A DNA stretch of 64,000 nt from Datisca glomerata. Its lineage: Eukaryota; Streptophyta; Magnoliopsida; Cucurbitales; Datiscaceae. Both the position numbers and the translations under genes were made by a program. Shown piece after piece: positions 24,501-36,700 of this stretch (positions within the stretch are counted from its first letter, which is position 1; each line of letters starts with the position of its first letter). Below the pieces are notes generated by a model. The model did not search any database. It saw only the letters and a list, made by a program, of their open reading frames with translations, and was not told the DNA's origin. Location of the stretch: assembly GCA_003255025.1 (NCBI GenBank), contig QANY01007891.1, positions 1,766,558 to 1,830,557 of the forward strand, in the 5' to 3' direction.

Positions 24501-25118
24501 AAGTAGGCGTTGTGCCCGCAAAGTAGATATAACATTCGGTATTGAGCATTGCTTGGATCCCCTAAACTTGAAACTAGGCCTACCAGGAGGTAGGAATAGA
24601 ACTTCTTTTCGATAACAATCTATGTTAGCATAATTTGCAGCCAACCAATCCATCCCTAGGATTACATCAAAATCATTCATCCCTAGGACTATAAGTCTAG
24701 CACACATAACATTATCTGCAACCATCACTGAACAACTCTTTATCACCTTATTAGTTAGGAGGGAAGCTCCAAAAGGCATAGAAACACATAATTCAAAACC
24801 CATAGGCACAACAGGCAATGATGCATCAGTTACAAACGAAGTAGAAATAAAAGAATGCGTGGATCCAGAATCAATCAATGTGAAAGCTGAATGCCCTAAT
24901 ACAAGTAATCTACCTGCCAAAACTGCATCCGACTTCTCAACTTCCTGGCGAGTTAATGAAAAAACTTTTCCTTTTAGCTCTACCACCAACAACATCACTG
25001 GTCTGTCCATGAGCAAGCAGAGGGCACTGTCTGAGGTAATGTCCAGTCTTTCCACACTTAAAGCAAGCATTGATCGCCTTAAAACATTGACCAACGTGAT
25101 GTTTGTTACATGTAGCAC
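21510..25118 (-). pseudogene. Chromovirus pol pseudogene (PR-RT-RH-IN-chromodomain)
   Basis: Minus strand from 25118. Protease near 24880 ([14 protein letters not shown], catalytic DSG). Reverse transcriptase at about 24360-23660 ([39 protein letters not shown]). RNase H in a shifted frame to about 23100 (YHPRKENVVDDALSRKS). Integrase zinc finger with HPGSTKMYHDL and CFVCQQIKAQ, then the DDE core at 22560-22280 ([26 protein letters not shown]). Last come GDHVFLKVSPLKGVMRFG and, in broken frame near 21560-21640, a chromodomain remnant (WRNHRIEEATWEREVEM with a stop at the first W). Each break is a single stop or frameshift. Confidence 0.92.
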
Positions 25119-25935
25119 ATAAGGGATTTGATTTGATCATCTGTCTTTTTACATATGAGGACCCTGATGGGAAGTCTGTGATTTTATTTTTCCATAAAAT
25201 GATTGCTCTGACTGAGGTGGTGCACGTGGCGGAAGATTCTGTTCCATCAGTAAAGCTGCCTCAACCACCGCTGCGTAGGTGGTATGTTTAAGAAGTGACA
25301 TTAAACCCTTAATCTCTGGACGCGGTCCTCTTTCAAAAGTCCGAGCCTTTCTTACTTCGTTATCCACATAGTGGGTGGCATACCGAGACAATTCTTCAAA
25401 CTTCCGCTCGTATTCTGTTACACTCATAGCACATTGTGCAAGTCTGAGAAATTTGGCCTCCTTCTCTGATCTGACCGTGATCGGAAAATATATCTCAAGG
25501 AAAAGTTCCTTGAAACGATCCCATGCCACTGGATTACTGTCGATGTCATGAGTTCTCCGTATGAGCTCCCACCATTTCCGAGCCTCCCGTGTCAGCATAA
25601 ATGTTGCGCAAACAACCATCTGAATCTCAGAACATGGCATAAACTGGAAAATTTGCTCCAGTCTTGCAATCCATTCATCAACTAGCAGTGGATTGGATGA
25701 ATGGCCATCAAATTCAGGTGGATTCAGCCTCCTGAAGGTCTGTATCAATTGTATGTCCACTGGTGTTTACTGTGGTTGCTGTACTTGTTGTGTCGGGTGA
25801 GCTATCGCCGTCTGCCTTAACAATTCCAAGAATTCTTGAAACATCTCAACCATAGTTGCTGGAGGGTCAGTAGTAGGATTGACTGGTGCGTGACTGCTGT
25901 TGTTCCTTGTAGGGGGTGCCATCGTACTACTAACC
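24937..25935 (-). pseudogene. Chromovirus gag pseudogene
   Basis: The frame from about 25760 encodes the retrotransposon Gag core (NPPEFDGHSSNPLLVDEW, EARKWWELIRR, FPITVRSEKEAKFLRL, YERKFEELSRYA). The zinc knuckle [14 protein letters not shown] lies at about 25030-25070 in another frame. An upstream part with MAPPTRNN lies at about 25922-25765 and is separated by one stop, so the real start was there. Confidence 0.88.
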
Positions 25936-26453
25936 ATCTATCAGTACATGTGATATGTACACTTTTTTATTATTTTGATTGTTTCTTATACATTACTTGT
26001 TAATAAAAATAAAAAAACTTTGAATAAGATACATTTATTAGTAAATTAGAAACTAAAATTTTAAATTTTATGTTTTTCATAAGTCTTACTCACCAAAATA
26101 TTTTCAATTAAGTTAGTTATGCTAGAAGAACATTATCTATGCATTTTTTAGTGTATTATTTCTTTGATCTCTACTGATAAATGAACTAAAAACATGTTTT
26201 ATTCTTATATTGATTATTGTTGAATTCCTCTAATATATATCATAACGATGAAATAACTTAATACATTCTCATGTCGAAAAATAAAAAATGAAAAATTTGC
26301 TCAAGAGATATATTATTTTAAAAAATAAGAAAAGAACAAATTTATCATTAATGGTGCACCATTAATGGACTCAAGGGAAAATTTAAAATTATAACATAAG
26401 GAGTGGATAAAATGGTCCAAAATGATTTTTCTTCTCATCTCAGTTTTAATATA

Positions 26454-27163
26454 CTGGTAAAAAAGTATGTGCTTCGCACATGTTGAATTTTTTTAAAATT
26501 ACACAATAAGTTTTAAAATTATTATTAACGTTGAAATAAATACATTAGCTTTCAATATGTTATAAATCTAAAATAAAAAATAATAAAGATATTTTCTCAT
26601 ATTCATAATTAAACTATTACAGATAAAAAAAATATTTGAATGGGTTGTGCATCACTTGGAGATAATGTTTTATTACAAATAGAAGGGAGCTTAAATAAGT
26701 TATACATTATCTCGAAATGATAAATTATCTACATGAATTTTTAAATTATAGAACGCATGATTCTAACAAATTTATATTGTAAGATAAGATTAAAAAAAAT
26801 AAAAAAAATTATTTGAGAAGATAAAATTAAATATGACAAAATATTTTACTCCAGATATTGGACATTGAAAATTATTATATATATTACAAAACTTTAAATT
26901 CTAAACAACAACAAAAAACCTTACTGATAGATGATAATTCACTATTATTGACTTAAATACTATTTATGATGTGATGATATCTAAAATTATGATCATTCAC
27001 ATTCTTAATAACATAATAATATAAAATATTAAATTTTATAAAGTGTTAGTAAAAGAATAATTATTGAATATAATTATAATGGAATTATATTTAATGGGGC
27101 TTAAATGGTAAAATAAAAAATAAAAATTGTATCCCCCTTAATTCCCTTTTGATATAGTAGAGA
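26454..27163 (-). mobile_element. Short non-autonomous Helitron-like element
   Basis: On the minus strand it begins TCTCTACTATATCAAAAGGG, the classical plant Helitron 5' end. About 710 bp later it ends with the hairpin ATGTGCGAAGCACAT, a T-rich spacer and CCAG then T, close to the canonical CTAG|T. No coding capacity. Confidence 0.65.
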
Positions 27164-27958
27164 TGGAATATTGTCAATTCAGTAACTTTTTTACTCCTCA
27201 TATAGTTAGTAGGTACATGAACTTCCTAATGAAAGAGGGTTCGGTTAAATTGAGGCTCTTGATTTTTTCTTGAATGATGAAGCTATATTTAACATTTTTT
27301 ACCATTCATTTTCTATTCATGGAATGTAATTAATTTATTATAATTAACAAGTAAATTAACAAAAATATAATTAATCTCTTGATAACTATAAGATAAACCA
27401 ATAAAAACTCATAATGTGTGTATTCTTAAGGGTACTTTATGATAAGGGAAAAAAATAAGCGGACAAAGTCATCAAAAAATGATTCTCAGTCTTCTCCCTT
27501 TTAATACATTATAGAGATTATTGTTATCCACGTGATTTACACACAATCTACTCATACAAAGGACATCGTTCATAATTTAATAAATCTAAAGTAAGTTTTT
27601 CAGTAATTTATTGGTGAATGAAATAAAATATGTATTCGAAAGATGTCAATTGCTAAAAATTTATAAGTTGAAAGACTAGATTGTTAAACTTGAAACTTTA
27701 GAGACGACATGAAATTTGAGTTACCAAATTGACAAAAATAATTTTAAGAGAGATGAAAGTGAAAGATCATGGATTTTAAAGAGATATAATAATAACCAAA
27801 ACTCACTATTTATTGTTATTTAATTGGCTCATAATAAATATCTATATTTGATGGTTATTTAATGTATAACCCATTTTTGTAAAGTTTCTATTAAATACCT
27901 ATTTGTATGAAAAGGCCTAGACAATATCTGCCTCCCTATTTCTTTCCTTTAAACTCTA

Positions 27959-28595
27959 CTAGTCGACGCATACATGCTTCGCACATATTCAATCAACTTA
28001 AAATATTGATATAATTTTAAATTAATATTAACATTGAAATAAATACACCATCATATTAAAATTTATTCTACAACTAAACTAAAAGTGAAACAGTAATAAT
28101 AATAGCTTGTTTATAATATTAAAATTTTAGTGCTATTTTGAATAGTATAGAAAATAGTTCTATTTTACCAATTTATCATATTCTTAAGTATTAAGAGATA
28201 TTTTCTCGTATTCAAAATATATTAATGTATTTCTATAAATCTATGTATATATGAACTTTCATATTATTGATAACATAAATATTACAAAATATTTAATTTA
28301 TAAATTTATAACGAACAAATCGTTATTGACTTATAATTAAATATTAGTTATAAAAGATCTTGAAATCAATCTATGGATATTCACGTTTCTAATTACATAA
28401 GTTATCAAAATATTTTATTTTACTAACTATAAACAAATTATAATTGGATAAAAAATAAAATATTACCAAATGAATTAAATGAGAAATGAGGTGAAATACA
28501 TATTTTGTGCTATATTTTAATAGACTTTAAAGGGTAAAAATGAGAATAAAAAATTACTCCCCTTTAAGCTCATTTTAATGTTATATAGATATAGA
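27959..28595 (-). mobile_element. Short non-autonomous Helitron-like element
   Basis: On the minus strand it begins TCTATATCTATATAACATTA and ends with the hairpin-like ATGTGCGAAGCATGTATG followed by CGTCGACTAG and T. It is inserted between A and T as Helitrons do. About 637 bp and non-coding. Its 3' hairpin is nearly the same as that of the element at 26454-27163, so the two belong to one family. Confidence 0.7.
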
Positions 28596-28924
28596 TTAAA
28601 GATAAAACAAAAAAATACCAAAAGATCAAAAGTCGCTTTTAGAATTTCTCCAAGTTTAAAAGTCAATTTGACTAAAATAAACAAGGTAAATTAAAAGGTC
28701 TCAATTAATTATTATTATTTTTGTTCACTTTATAAATGTGTCTACGTGCCAATCAATTGTATTTATCCGTATCAAAATAATAAGGAATAATATTGGAATA
28801 ATAAATTATAACCTAGATAAAATTATTCAAAAATGATTTCATCTCATCTGACTCTTAAATTATAGATTTTAGATGGACATGATCTAACAATAGATTCACA
28901 CTAGGCACCGATACAGGAGTGGTA

Positions 28925-29800
28925 CCATAGTAGTTTTAATTAGGAGCATGAATTGGGATGATAAGAATACCCATGGGTAAAAATATCCGCATGTATTTGA
29001 CTTAATTGATGGGTTTAAAATATCATAAATGAGTATGGATATATATTTGGGGATACTTTTTTGTTCATTGTAAATGGGTAGGGTATGGGTAATACCTAAT
29101 GAGTATTGAGTACTTATTTAACATCTTTCAATTACTTATGTTGCATACAATACCCACGGCCCTAAGCCCGACCCCCCGACTCATGACACATGACACCCGA
29201 CTAAGACCCGTGACATTGACACCGACTCTAACCCTGACCCTGACGCCGACCCATGTCAAGCGCCACATATATTAATTTTTTGAAAAAGCAGAACATTTCA
29301 AATATTTGAGTATTCTGGTATTGCGTTTTAGAAAACATGACCCTCCATTTGTCCCCGACCTGACTTAATTACCCGTCCCAACCCATGACCCTCCCGACCT
29401 GCGACCCAGTGTTGCGATCCGTCTCCTAACCTGACCTCGGCTCCCTGACCCCGTGTTCCTACCCGAACCCGGCCCAAGATCTGACTCGACCTTGACCCCG
29501 TGCCACACATTTTTGTCCTCAACAGGGGATGAGATGAGACCAAAAAATCTTGTCTCATCCCAATCAGGATGAGGTAATTTAGAAAATTAACATAGTGTAA
29601 TTTGTACATACTATATTAATCTATGATTAATCATCATTATAGAAGTACCCATTAGGTACCCATGTCTTAATGGATATTACGCATACCCACATATTTAATT
29701 TAACATAAATATGCGTAAAGTATGAGTAGTAAGAATTTAATATAGGTATGGGTAAGTTATTACCCATACCCTACCAAACTCACATAATGAAGACTTAATA
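28925..29800. mobile_element. Inverted-repeat element with GACCC-rich core
   Basis: The flanks near 29040-29115 (GGTAGGGTATGGGTAATACC, TAATGAGTATTGAGTA) return inverted at about 29640-29790 (TACCCATTAGGTACCCATG, TTACCCATACCCTACC). The core 29155-29500 is C-rich with dozens of GACC/GACCC phrases on the plus strand. A near-perfect hairpin GGTATGGGTAA-GTTA-TTACCCATACC is centred at about 29763. This has the layout of a non-autonomous TIR transposon; ends and target site are not certain. Confidence 0.5.
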
Positions 29801-30059
29801 TCGCTCTATTCCATGATATTATTAAACAACATTGCAAAGAAAAGGAAAAAGAAGGGAAGGAAAAGAAAAAAGAAAATCCATCTTTGTTATTTTCTTTTAT
29901 TATTGATGTTGAAATTTACTAGATGATTAGCAACTTTGCTCGCCTGCAAGAAAATCAAGAGCAAACATAAGAGGGGGGTTTCATAGTATTAAGGTAGTTT
30001 AAAAAAATTTCCAAAATAAAGTAGTTTTGGAAAATATTTCAAACTTAAGAAAGTTTCTG

Positions 30060-30300
30060 CTATGTTAAAGACAATTTCTACGTCTTTACAAAAGACGATT
30101 TCGTGCAGGCAAAACCCTTTGGTGCAAGATATGTAGAAAATCATCTTTGCAAAAGATGATTTTCACTTTATTAAAAACTATATTTTACAAAGATGATTTT
30201 TTTCTTCTAAAATTGTCTTTGGAAAAGATGATTTTAGTTGAACGAAGACTATTTCATTTTCAACTGAAACCATCATTTGTAAAGATGATTTTAGTGTTAA
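30060..30300. repeat. Subterminal short inverted repeats (CATCTTTGTAAAAGATG type)
   Basis: Several AAAGATGATTTT and GTCTTTNCAAAAGACG phrases in both orientations, some forming small hairpins (CATCTTTGCAAAAGATG is an inverted repeat). The same phrases occur at 52100-52195 near the other presumed end of the MULE. Confidence 0.65.
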
Positions 30301-30785
30301 TTCCTCCCCTTTTGACTATTTTCATACTTCACACAAGTCAAACATGCTCTATATATTCAAACCTGCATAACCATAAAATCAGACTGCAGAGCATCTTATA
30401 ATCTTATATTCCAACATAAATAATAAGTAGTTTGTAGTTTTAACAAATCATAAAACATAAAGAGCATATATATGATTCAAAAGACCATTACAACTCTAAT
30501 ATGATCAAAAAGACTATTATAACTCTAATATGATTAAAGACCATTACAAATCTAATATGACTAGGAAGATCATTACAATATATTAAACACTATTCTAAAA
30601 ATATTTGTCATACAATACTAAGACTAAGAAATATCAAAGAAGTCAATCATGTTCAACACGTTGGTCGTTTTCTAATTCTTCAGGGATGTCTTCCATATGC
30701 TTGTAATTATGTCTTGTGATAGACCTTATTCATTAGATCATTCTTCGTTAGCACATTCTTCATCATTTACAAATTTGGTAGCCAT

Positions 30786-32559
30786 TAGCGTGTGCAGAAA
30801 TATGACAAACCGAACAAAACTGAATATGTTCAGTTGGTTACTCTAATAGTCTGGTTCAGTCAGATAAATAAAAGAACCAAAAATTTTGTTCGATTCTTTT
30901 CATTTAATGTAGTAATTGGTTTGAACTGATTGCAACTGATTTTTAGTATATAATAACCAAAAATTTGGTTCGGTTCTTTTTCATGTAAAACAGTAATCGG
31001 TTTGAACCAATTGTAACTGTTTTTTAATAAATATTAAAAAGAAAAAATAGAAACCCTAAGGGCTTGTTTGATAACTCGTACTGTATAGTACTAAAGACAA
31101 GACAATACTATTTTTAGTACTATCTGATGTTTGGTAAAAATATTGAACATGTACTAACTAATACGGTGAGACTCTTTAGTCCCACTTACATTGGATAATT
31201 TAGTCCCCTCCTAAAAGAAGGGACTAAATGAAACTAAGCTCAATTAGTCCCACCTACATCAGGCTTTCTGTTGATGATGAAATTGATGCCTTTAGTCTCA
31301 TTCTAGCAAAATCAGAAAACGTGTTGCCTTTTGATCTTTGAAGGACGAGCGCAAGCGACTATCTGTAGTAAAACTACTTCGTCAGAAATGAATTTAGACT
31401 TCCTTTCGTACTTATTTTGTGGATGCATGATATTTTTTTAAATGGTAAATTACAAATGTTTGATGTGATGATTTTTTGTGATGTCTTGGTGGATAGGCAT
31501 TATAGAGAGCATATATGTTATATGTGATGATTCTTTTATGATGCCTTGGTGGATGGGCATTATGTCATGAATATGATAGCTTATTTTGTGATGCCTTGGT
31601 AGATGTAAATGTTTGTATGAAAATAATTATAAACTATGAAAATGAATGATGATGTTTCAGGATCTTTTTTGAAGTATTTTAATTATTATTATTATTATTA
31701 TTATTGATTAGTTGAATACATGTTTATTTTGTAGTTGAAAATGTTAAATAACATATGAATGAGTTCTAAGTAGACTTGTGTAAATCAAATTATGACAAAC
31801 AATTTTACAATAATTCAGTACTATGATGTGCCAAACGTTGTACAAGTAATACAGTTTTTTAACTAATACAATGCCAAACATTAGATAGTATTATTTAATC
31901 CAGTACGACAGATTTAGTACAATATTATCTTATCTCTCCCCGAATTAGATATGGTTCTTGAACATTCTCTGCTTCTCTGCTTCCTGAACTTGTTGTCTCT
32001 TCGTAATCCGTTGAAGTCCTCTCTCTTTCTCTCTCTCTAATTTTTGTCAAGATCAGTGGTCGAAGTGATTAGGGCTTTGAAAATTGATTTAGGGCATGGT
32101 TGGTTTTTGTTCTTAATTAGTTGTCTGCCATTTTTTTGCTCTTGATGGTTTCTAAGATAAGTGGCCGAAGCTCTCTTGTAATCTTATAGTTGCTGGTTTT
32201 TGTTCTTAATTATTTACAGAGCTTTATTATTGTTTTTGTTCATAGTTGCTAGTTTCTGTTTCTTAATTGTTGGTCTGCCATTTTTGCAGAGTAGAAATAG
32301 TTGAAGGGTCATGCCATTTTTGTTGAATCTAAGAGTTGAAGGGTAATGACTTAAAATATCCAAGACCATTATCCAAAGACAAAAGAATTTCATTATTTTG
32401 CTGCCATTTTCAGTATTGTAACCAAACCGATTACTTCAGTTTGGTTCGGTTACATTTTTACACTTTCACCGGTTCAGTTCGATTCAGTCATAGATAGCCG
32501 ATAAATTTGGTTCGATTACAGAAACACCTTAGTAACCGAATGAACCGTGCACACTCCTA
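30786..32559. mobile_element. Non-autonomous hAT element, TSD GTAGCCAT
   Basis: The ends are TAGCGTGTGCA (30786) and TGCACACTCCTA (to 32559), an 11-12 bp imperfect TIR. It is flanked by the identical 8-bp duplication GTAGCCAT at 30778-30785 and 32560-32567. Inner termini are rich in GGTTCGGTT-like phrases, as in many plant hAT MITEs. 1774 bp without a transposase frame. A second inverted-repeat unit seems nested inside at about 31068-31945 (see findings). Confidence 0.88.
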
Positions 32560-32732
32560 GTAGCCATAAAAGGTGTGTATTCCTCCACAATAGGAGCATT
32601 TTCCATAATAGGTGCGTCTTCTAAGTTTCAAGCACGCCTTTTCCCTCATCCTCTAAGAGCTACACCTCATCCTTCACGGCGTTGAGGTTGATAACATGAT
32701 TCAGAAGTGGAACCAAGTTGAGTCACTGACTC

Positions 32733-33043
32733 TGAATAGGAAAAAAATCACCCGAGACACGAGTACAGAAAGAAAAAATCCTGAGAGGACGTGTGGGCCC
32801 GAACATGGTAAGATTGAGGGCTAAGCGGGAAAGAACGCAGAACTGGGATACCTCGTCAGAGTAGGAAAGAACGCTGAAATGAGAGGCCTCATCAAAGTGG
32901 GAAGAGACCAGAAGAGAGAGGCCCCGTCAGAATGAGGAAGAACATTGAAGCTGGAGATCTCATTAGAGTGAGAAAGAACGCTGAAGCGGGAGACCTGCTG
33001 AAGCAAGAAGAGCCCAGAAGCGTGAGATCTCGTCAGAACGGGA
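32733..33043 (+). repeat. 5' LTR of the Tat element, truncated
   Basis: It matches the 3' LTR (45043 onward): GAGACACGAGTACAGAAAG, ATCCTGAGAGGACG, and repeated AAGAACGCTGAAGCGGGAGA-like phrases. Similarity stops near 33043, where a gag frame begins, so the 3' part of this LTR, the primer site and the start of gag were lost in one deletion. Confidence 0.82.
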
Positions 33044-33049
33044 TTGGAT

Positions 33050-33515
33050 CTGGAATCAACCTTCTTTGAAGATTTGTCAAAAATAAAACCCCTGACCACA
33101 GTGGAGACTTTCCAAAGGACGCAAGCATACATGGCGTTAGAGAAAAAAGAAGTTTATTGAAGCAAGCAGGACTAAAAATTAATGAGACAAAGAAGGAAGA
33201 ACAGAGCTCAAAGCAGAATCAGAGAACAGAAAAATGAGATGAGCGGAGAGACAGCAAGCGAAATAGAACCGTTGCTCGAAGGAGACTCGAGGATGATATC
33301 CATCCTAGAGACAAGGTCTACACCCCATTGACTATCTTAACAAACAAAAATTTGGAGATGATAAAAGACAAACTTTGACAAAAAAGACCGGCCCCACTTA
33401 CAAGGAAATTATACCACGCGCACAAGGACAAATATTGCTCATTCCACAAGAGCAACAAAAATTTTACAAAAGACTGCTTCCAGCTGAAGTACTATGTGGA
33501 GAAACTAGTGAAATA
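33050..33515 (+). pseudogene. Tat gag remnant
   Basis: The frame reads ...FFEDLSKIKPLTTVETFQ with a following AYMALEKKE, then stops; later come VYTPLTILTN and the Cys/His segment YCSFHKSNKNFTKDCFQLK, which corresponds to the degenerate Gag knuckle of this lineage. Broken by several stops. Confidence 0.75.
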
Positions 33516-33739
33516 AGGGTAGCTTAATCAATTTATGAAGAGGGAGGAACCACAGCAGGAAGCTGAAAGAGGGACCCATGATGAGGGAAAAAGGGATAGT
33601 GGGAAGCAGCCTCTCCGAATAGTCGATACCATCATCGCTTTAACTGAACTGGAGAGGATTACAAGAAAAGAAAGGAAAGTGTACAGCAAAAAACTATAAT
33701 TAGAAAGAAGCCAGAAGTAGGAAGGCGCCAACAATAAAA

Positions 33740-36700
33740 GCAGGAATCTCCCACTCATTTTTGGCGACAGAAACTTGGATCATGATGCGAATCATAATGA
33801 CTCCCTTGTCATCTCAATACAAGTCAGAAATTGTGTGCTGAGAAAGGTGTTGATTGACAACGATGGTGCATCAACATTCTCCATCGATCAACACTTAAAA
33901 AAATATCTATGGAGGAACGACAACTATAGTGGGCTTCAACGGCACTGTGTGCTACTCAGAAGGATTGATCAACCTCCCAATCAGCGTAGAACCATTCAAT
34001 TACCTCACTGAATTCGTGGTACTTGACACGTCATCCTCTTACAATGCTATTTTGGGGATATAAAATGAAGGCAATGCCATCCACCTATTACCAAATGCTA
34101 AAATATCCATCCTCTAAAGGAATTGAAACTATAAAAGGAGACCCAGCTGCCTCCAGAATCTGCACGGTAACCGCATTGGAATCAATGAGGAAACAGAAGA
34201 CGGGAGGAGAGGAAGAAAAGCTGGTGGAAGGAGATGAGGAATAAAAATCACACAAGGATGCATAGGTGAGCCCTAGGTACGAAGCAAAAGAAGAAATTGA
34301 ACCTATTTACTTAGATGAAGAAGCATAAAAAATAATAAATAATGGGGCCCACCTGCAGGAAAAGGAGAAGGAAAGGTTGACTGACTTCCTACAAAGAAAC
34401 AATGACATTTTTGCAACCACTGCTCAGGAGATATCAGGTATACTAGAAAATATAATCTGCCATAAACTGAATATTAACCCTTCAGTTAAACCAGTGAAGC
34501 AGCGAAAAAGGAGTTTCACGCCAAAAAGAAACCTGGCCATTAAAGAAGAAGTTGACTAACTCCTAAAAATTGATTTCATCAAAGAGGTATATTACCTAAA
34601 TTGCCTCAGTAACGTTGTCAAGGTAAAAAAGAAAAGCGAAAAATTGAGGATTTGTGTGGACTTCATAGATCTAAACAAAGCTTGCCTGAAAGACGAATAT
34701 CTGTTACCCAGAATAGATCAGATGGTGGACGCCACCTCAGGACACGAAATTCTGAGCTTCATGGACGTCTTTTCAGGATACAACCAAGTGAAAATGATCC
34801 AGCCTGACCAAGAGAAATCATCTTTCATACCTGAACATGTTACATTGTGTTATAAGGTAATGCATTTTGATTTGAAAAATACTGGTGCAACCTACCAAAG
34901 GTTGGTAAATAGAATCTTCCGAGAGCAGATCAGGAAAACCATGGAAATTTACGTAGATGACATGCTGGTTAAGATTCAAAAGCACAAAGATCACATCGAA
35001 AACTATTGTAAGGCCTTTTTCATCCTAAGGAAAAATTCGATGAAGTTGAATATGAAAAAAATGCACCGTCGGAGTAGCGACCGGAAAATTCCTCGGCTAC
35101 TTGGTTACGCAACGAGGAATTAAGGTCAACCTAGATCAAGTAAAAGCCATAATGGAGATGAAATCACCATGAAACCAGAAGGAAATACAAGGCTTAACGG
35201 GAAGGTTGCGGCTTTGAATAGATTCCTTTCAAGATCAACCGACAAGTGTAAGCCATTCTTCGCAAAGTTGAGGAAGAATTCGGCAGACGGATGGGATGGC
35301 GAGTGTGAGGAAGCTCTCAACAATATAAAAGAATACTTGACAACTCAACCAATATTGTCAAAACCAAAGTCATGGGAACCTTTATACTCATACGTAGTCG
35401 TCTCACAGACCATCGACAGCGCCGTACTGATCAGAGAAGAAGCCAGGAAGCAGAAGCCAGGAAGCAGAAGCCGGTTTACTTCATCAATGAAAGTCTGGTG
35501 GCGGCCGAGACCCGTTACAAAAAGATGAAAAAACTAATATTGGATGTTGTAGTAGCCACAAGGAAACTAATACCCTATTTCCAGGCGCACACCATAAAGG
35601 TACTGACAGATTCGCCAATTAGAAGTCTCATGCATTCACCCGAAATAAGCGGAAGAATGGAAAAGTGCGCAATCGAGTTAAGCCAATACGAGATCTACTA
35701 CAAAGAGAGAACATCGATCAAAGGGCAGGCCTTAGGCAATTTTGTGGTAGACTATATGTTTGATGCCAAGGAGGAATCAGGAGGCAGACAACATGTAAAT
35801 GAAAATGAGACGTGGAAATTATACGTTGACGGAGCCTCAAACAATAAAGGAGCCGGAGCGGGAGTGGTGCTACGAACTTCGTTTGGAGAAATACTCGAAC
35901 ACTCTATCTCATTTAGATTCAACTCCTTAAACAATGATCCCAAATACAAAGCCCTAATAGCGGGAATCATAGTATTATAGGAATTAGATGTAAATGAAAT
36001 AAAAATATTTTATAATTTAATGTTGGTACTAAAACAGGTAACATAGGAGTTCGTGACAAAGGAGGAAAGAATGATTAGTTACCTACAGTGGGCAAAGAGA
36101 GTACTCAAGCAACTAAATAGTTTTGAAATCCACCAGGTCCTGAGAGCGAAAAACAGGCACGCGGACGCATTGGCTAATTTGGGATCCTCACTACAAATCC
36201 CGTAAAAAAAAAGAAGTGTACCAGTTGAGTTTCTAGAAAAGTCAAGCATCGCAGCCGAAGAGGTAGAAGAGGTGGAAACTGGACTGGAATCAAGCTGGCA
36301 GGACGACGTAGTACGTTGCCTAAAAGAAGGGATCCTACCCTAAGAAAAACTTCACGCTGGGAAGATTCAACAACAGAGTGTCAAGAACTGCATAATCAAT
36401 GATTTATTATATAAATGGTCTTTTTCAGGACCGTATCTAAAATTCCTAAAATATAAGGAGGCTGAATACGTGTTAGCAGAAGTTCATGGAGGCGTGTGCG
36501 GGAATCATACAAGGGGCAGCTCTCTAGCCACAAATACTAGGGGTGTTCACGGTTCGTTTCGGAAACAAAACCAAACCGATTCGAACCGTGAATACTGAAG
36601 GAACCAAACCGAGCCAAACCATGAGTTTCAGTATGATTCGGTTCTTTGGTTCAATATTAATTAAAAATAATTTTATTATTGAAAAAAATATGAAAATAGA

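Larger units (their letters stand above)
19171..25944 (-). mobile_element. Ty3/gypsy chromovirus (Tekay-like), 5' LTR deleted
   Basis: A minus-strand element: gag, CCHC knuckle, protease, RT, RNase H, integrase and a chromodomain remnant in that order from 25930 down to 21510, then polypurine tract and 3' LTR. Only a handful of stops break the frames, so it is younger than the copia element. No second LTR is present at the right end. The gag leader meets copy-3 repeat sequence at about 25943, so the 5' LTR, primer site and about 45 bp of flank were lost together. The chromodomain after integrase puts it among chromoviruses; Tekay/Del is my best guess. Confidence 0.9.
25945..28600. other. AT-rich field of Helitron-like fragments
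   Basis: No credible coding frame in 2.6 kb. It contains two near-complete short Helitron-like units (26454-27163 and 27959-28595), both minus strand, and a further 5' end at 27517, all listed separately or in the findings. Confidence 0.6.

Noticed and set aside
29328..29609. Gly/Arg-rich minus-strand frame in the GACCC region
   Set aside because: Explained by the GGGTC repeat on that strand; no homology wording.
30147..30401. Plus-strand ORF of 84 codons near the MULE end
   Set aside because: It arises from the AAAGATGATTTT repeats of the terminal region.
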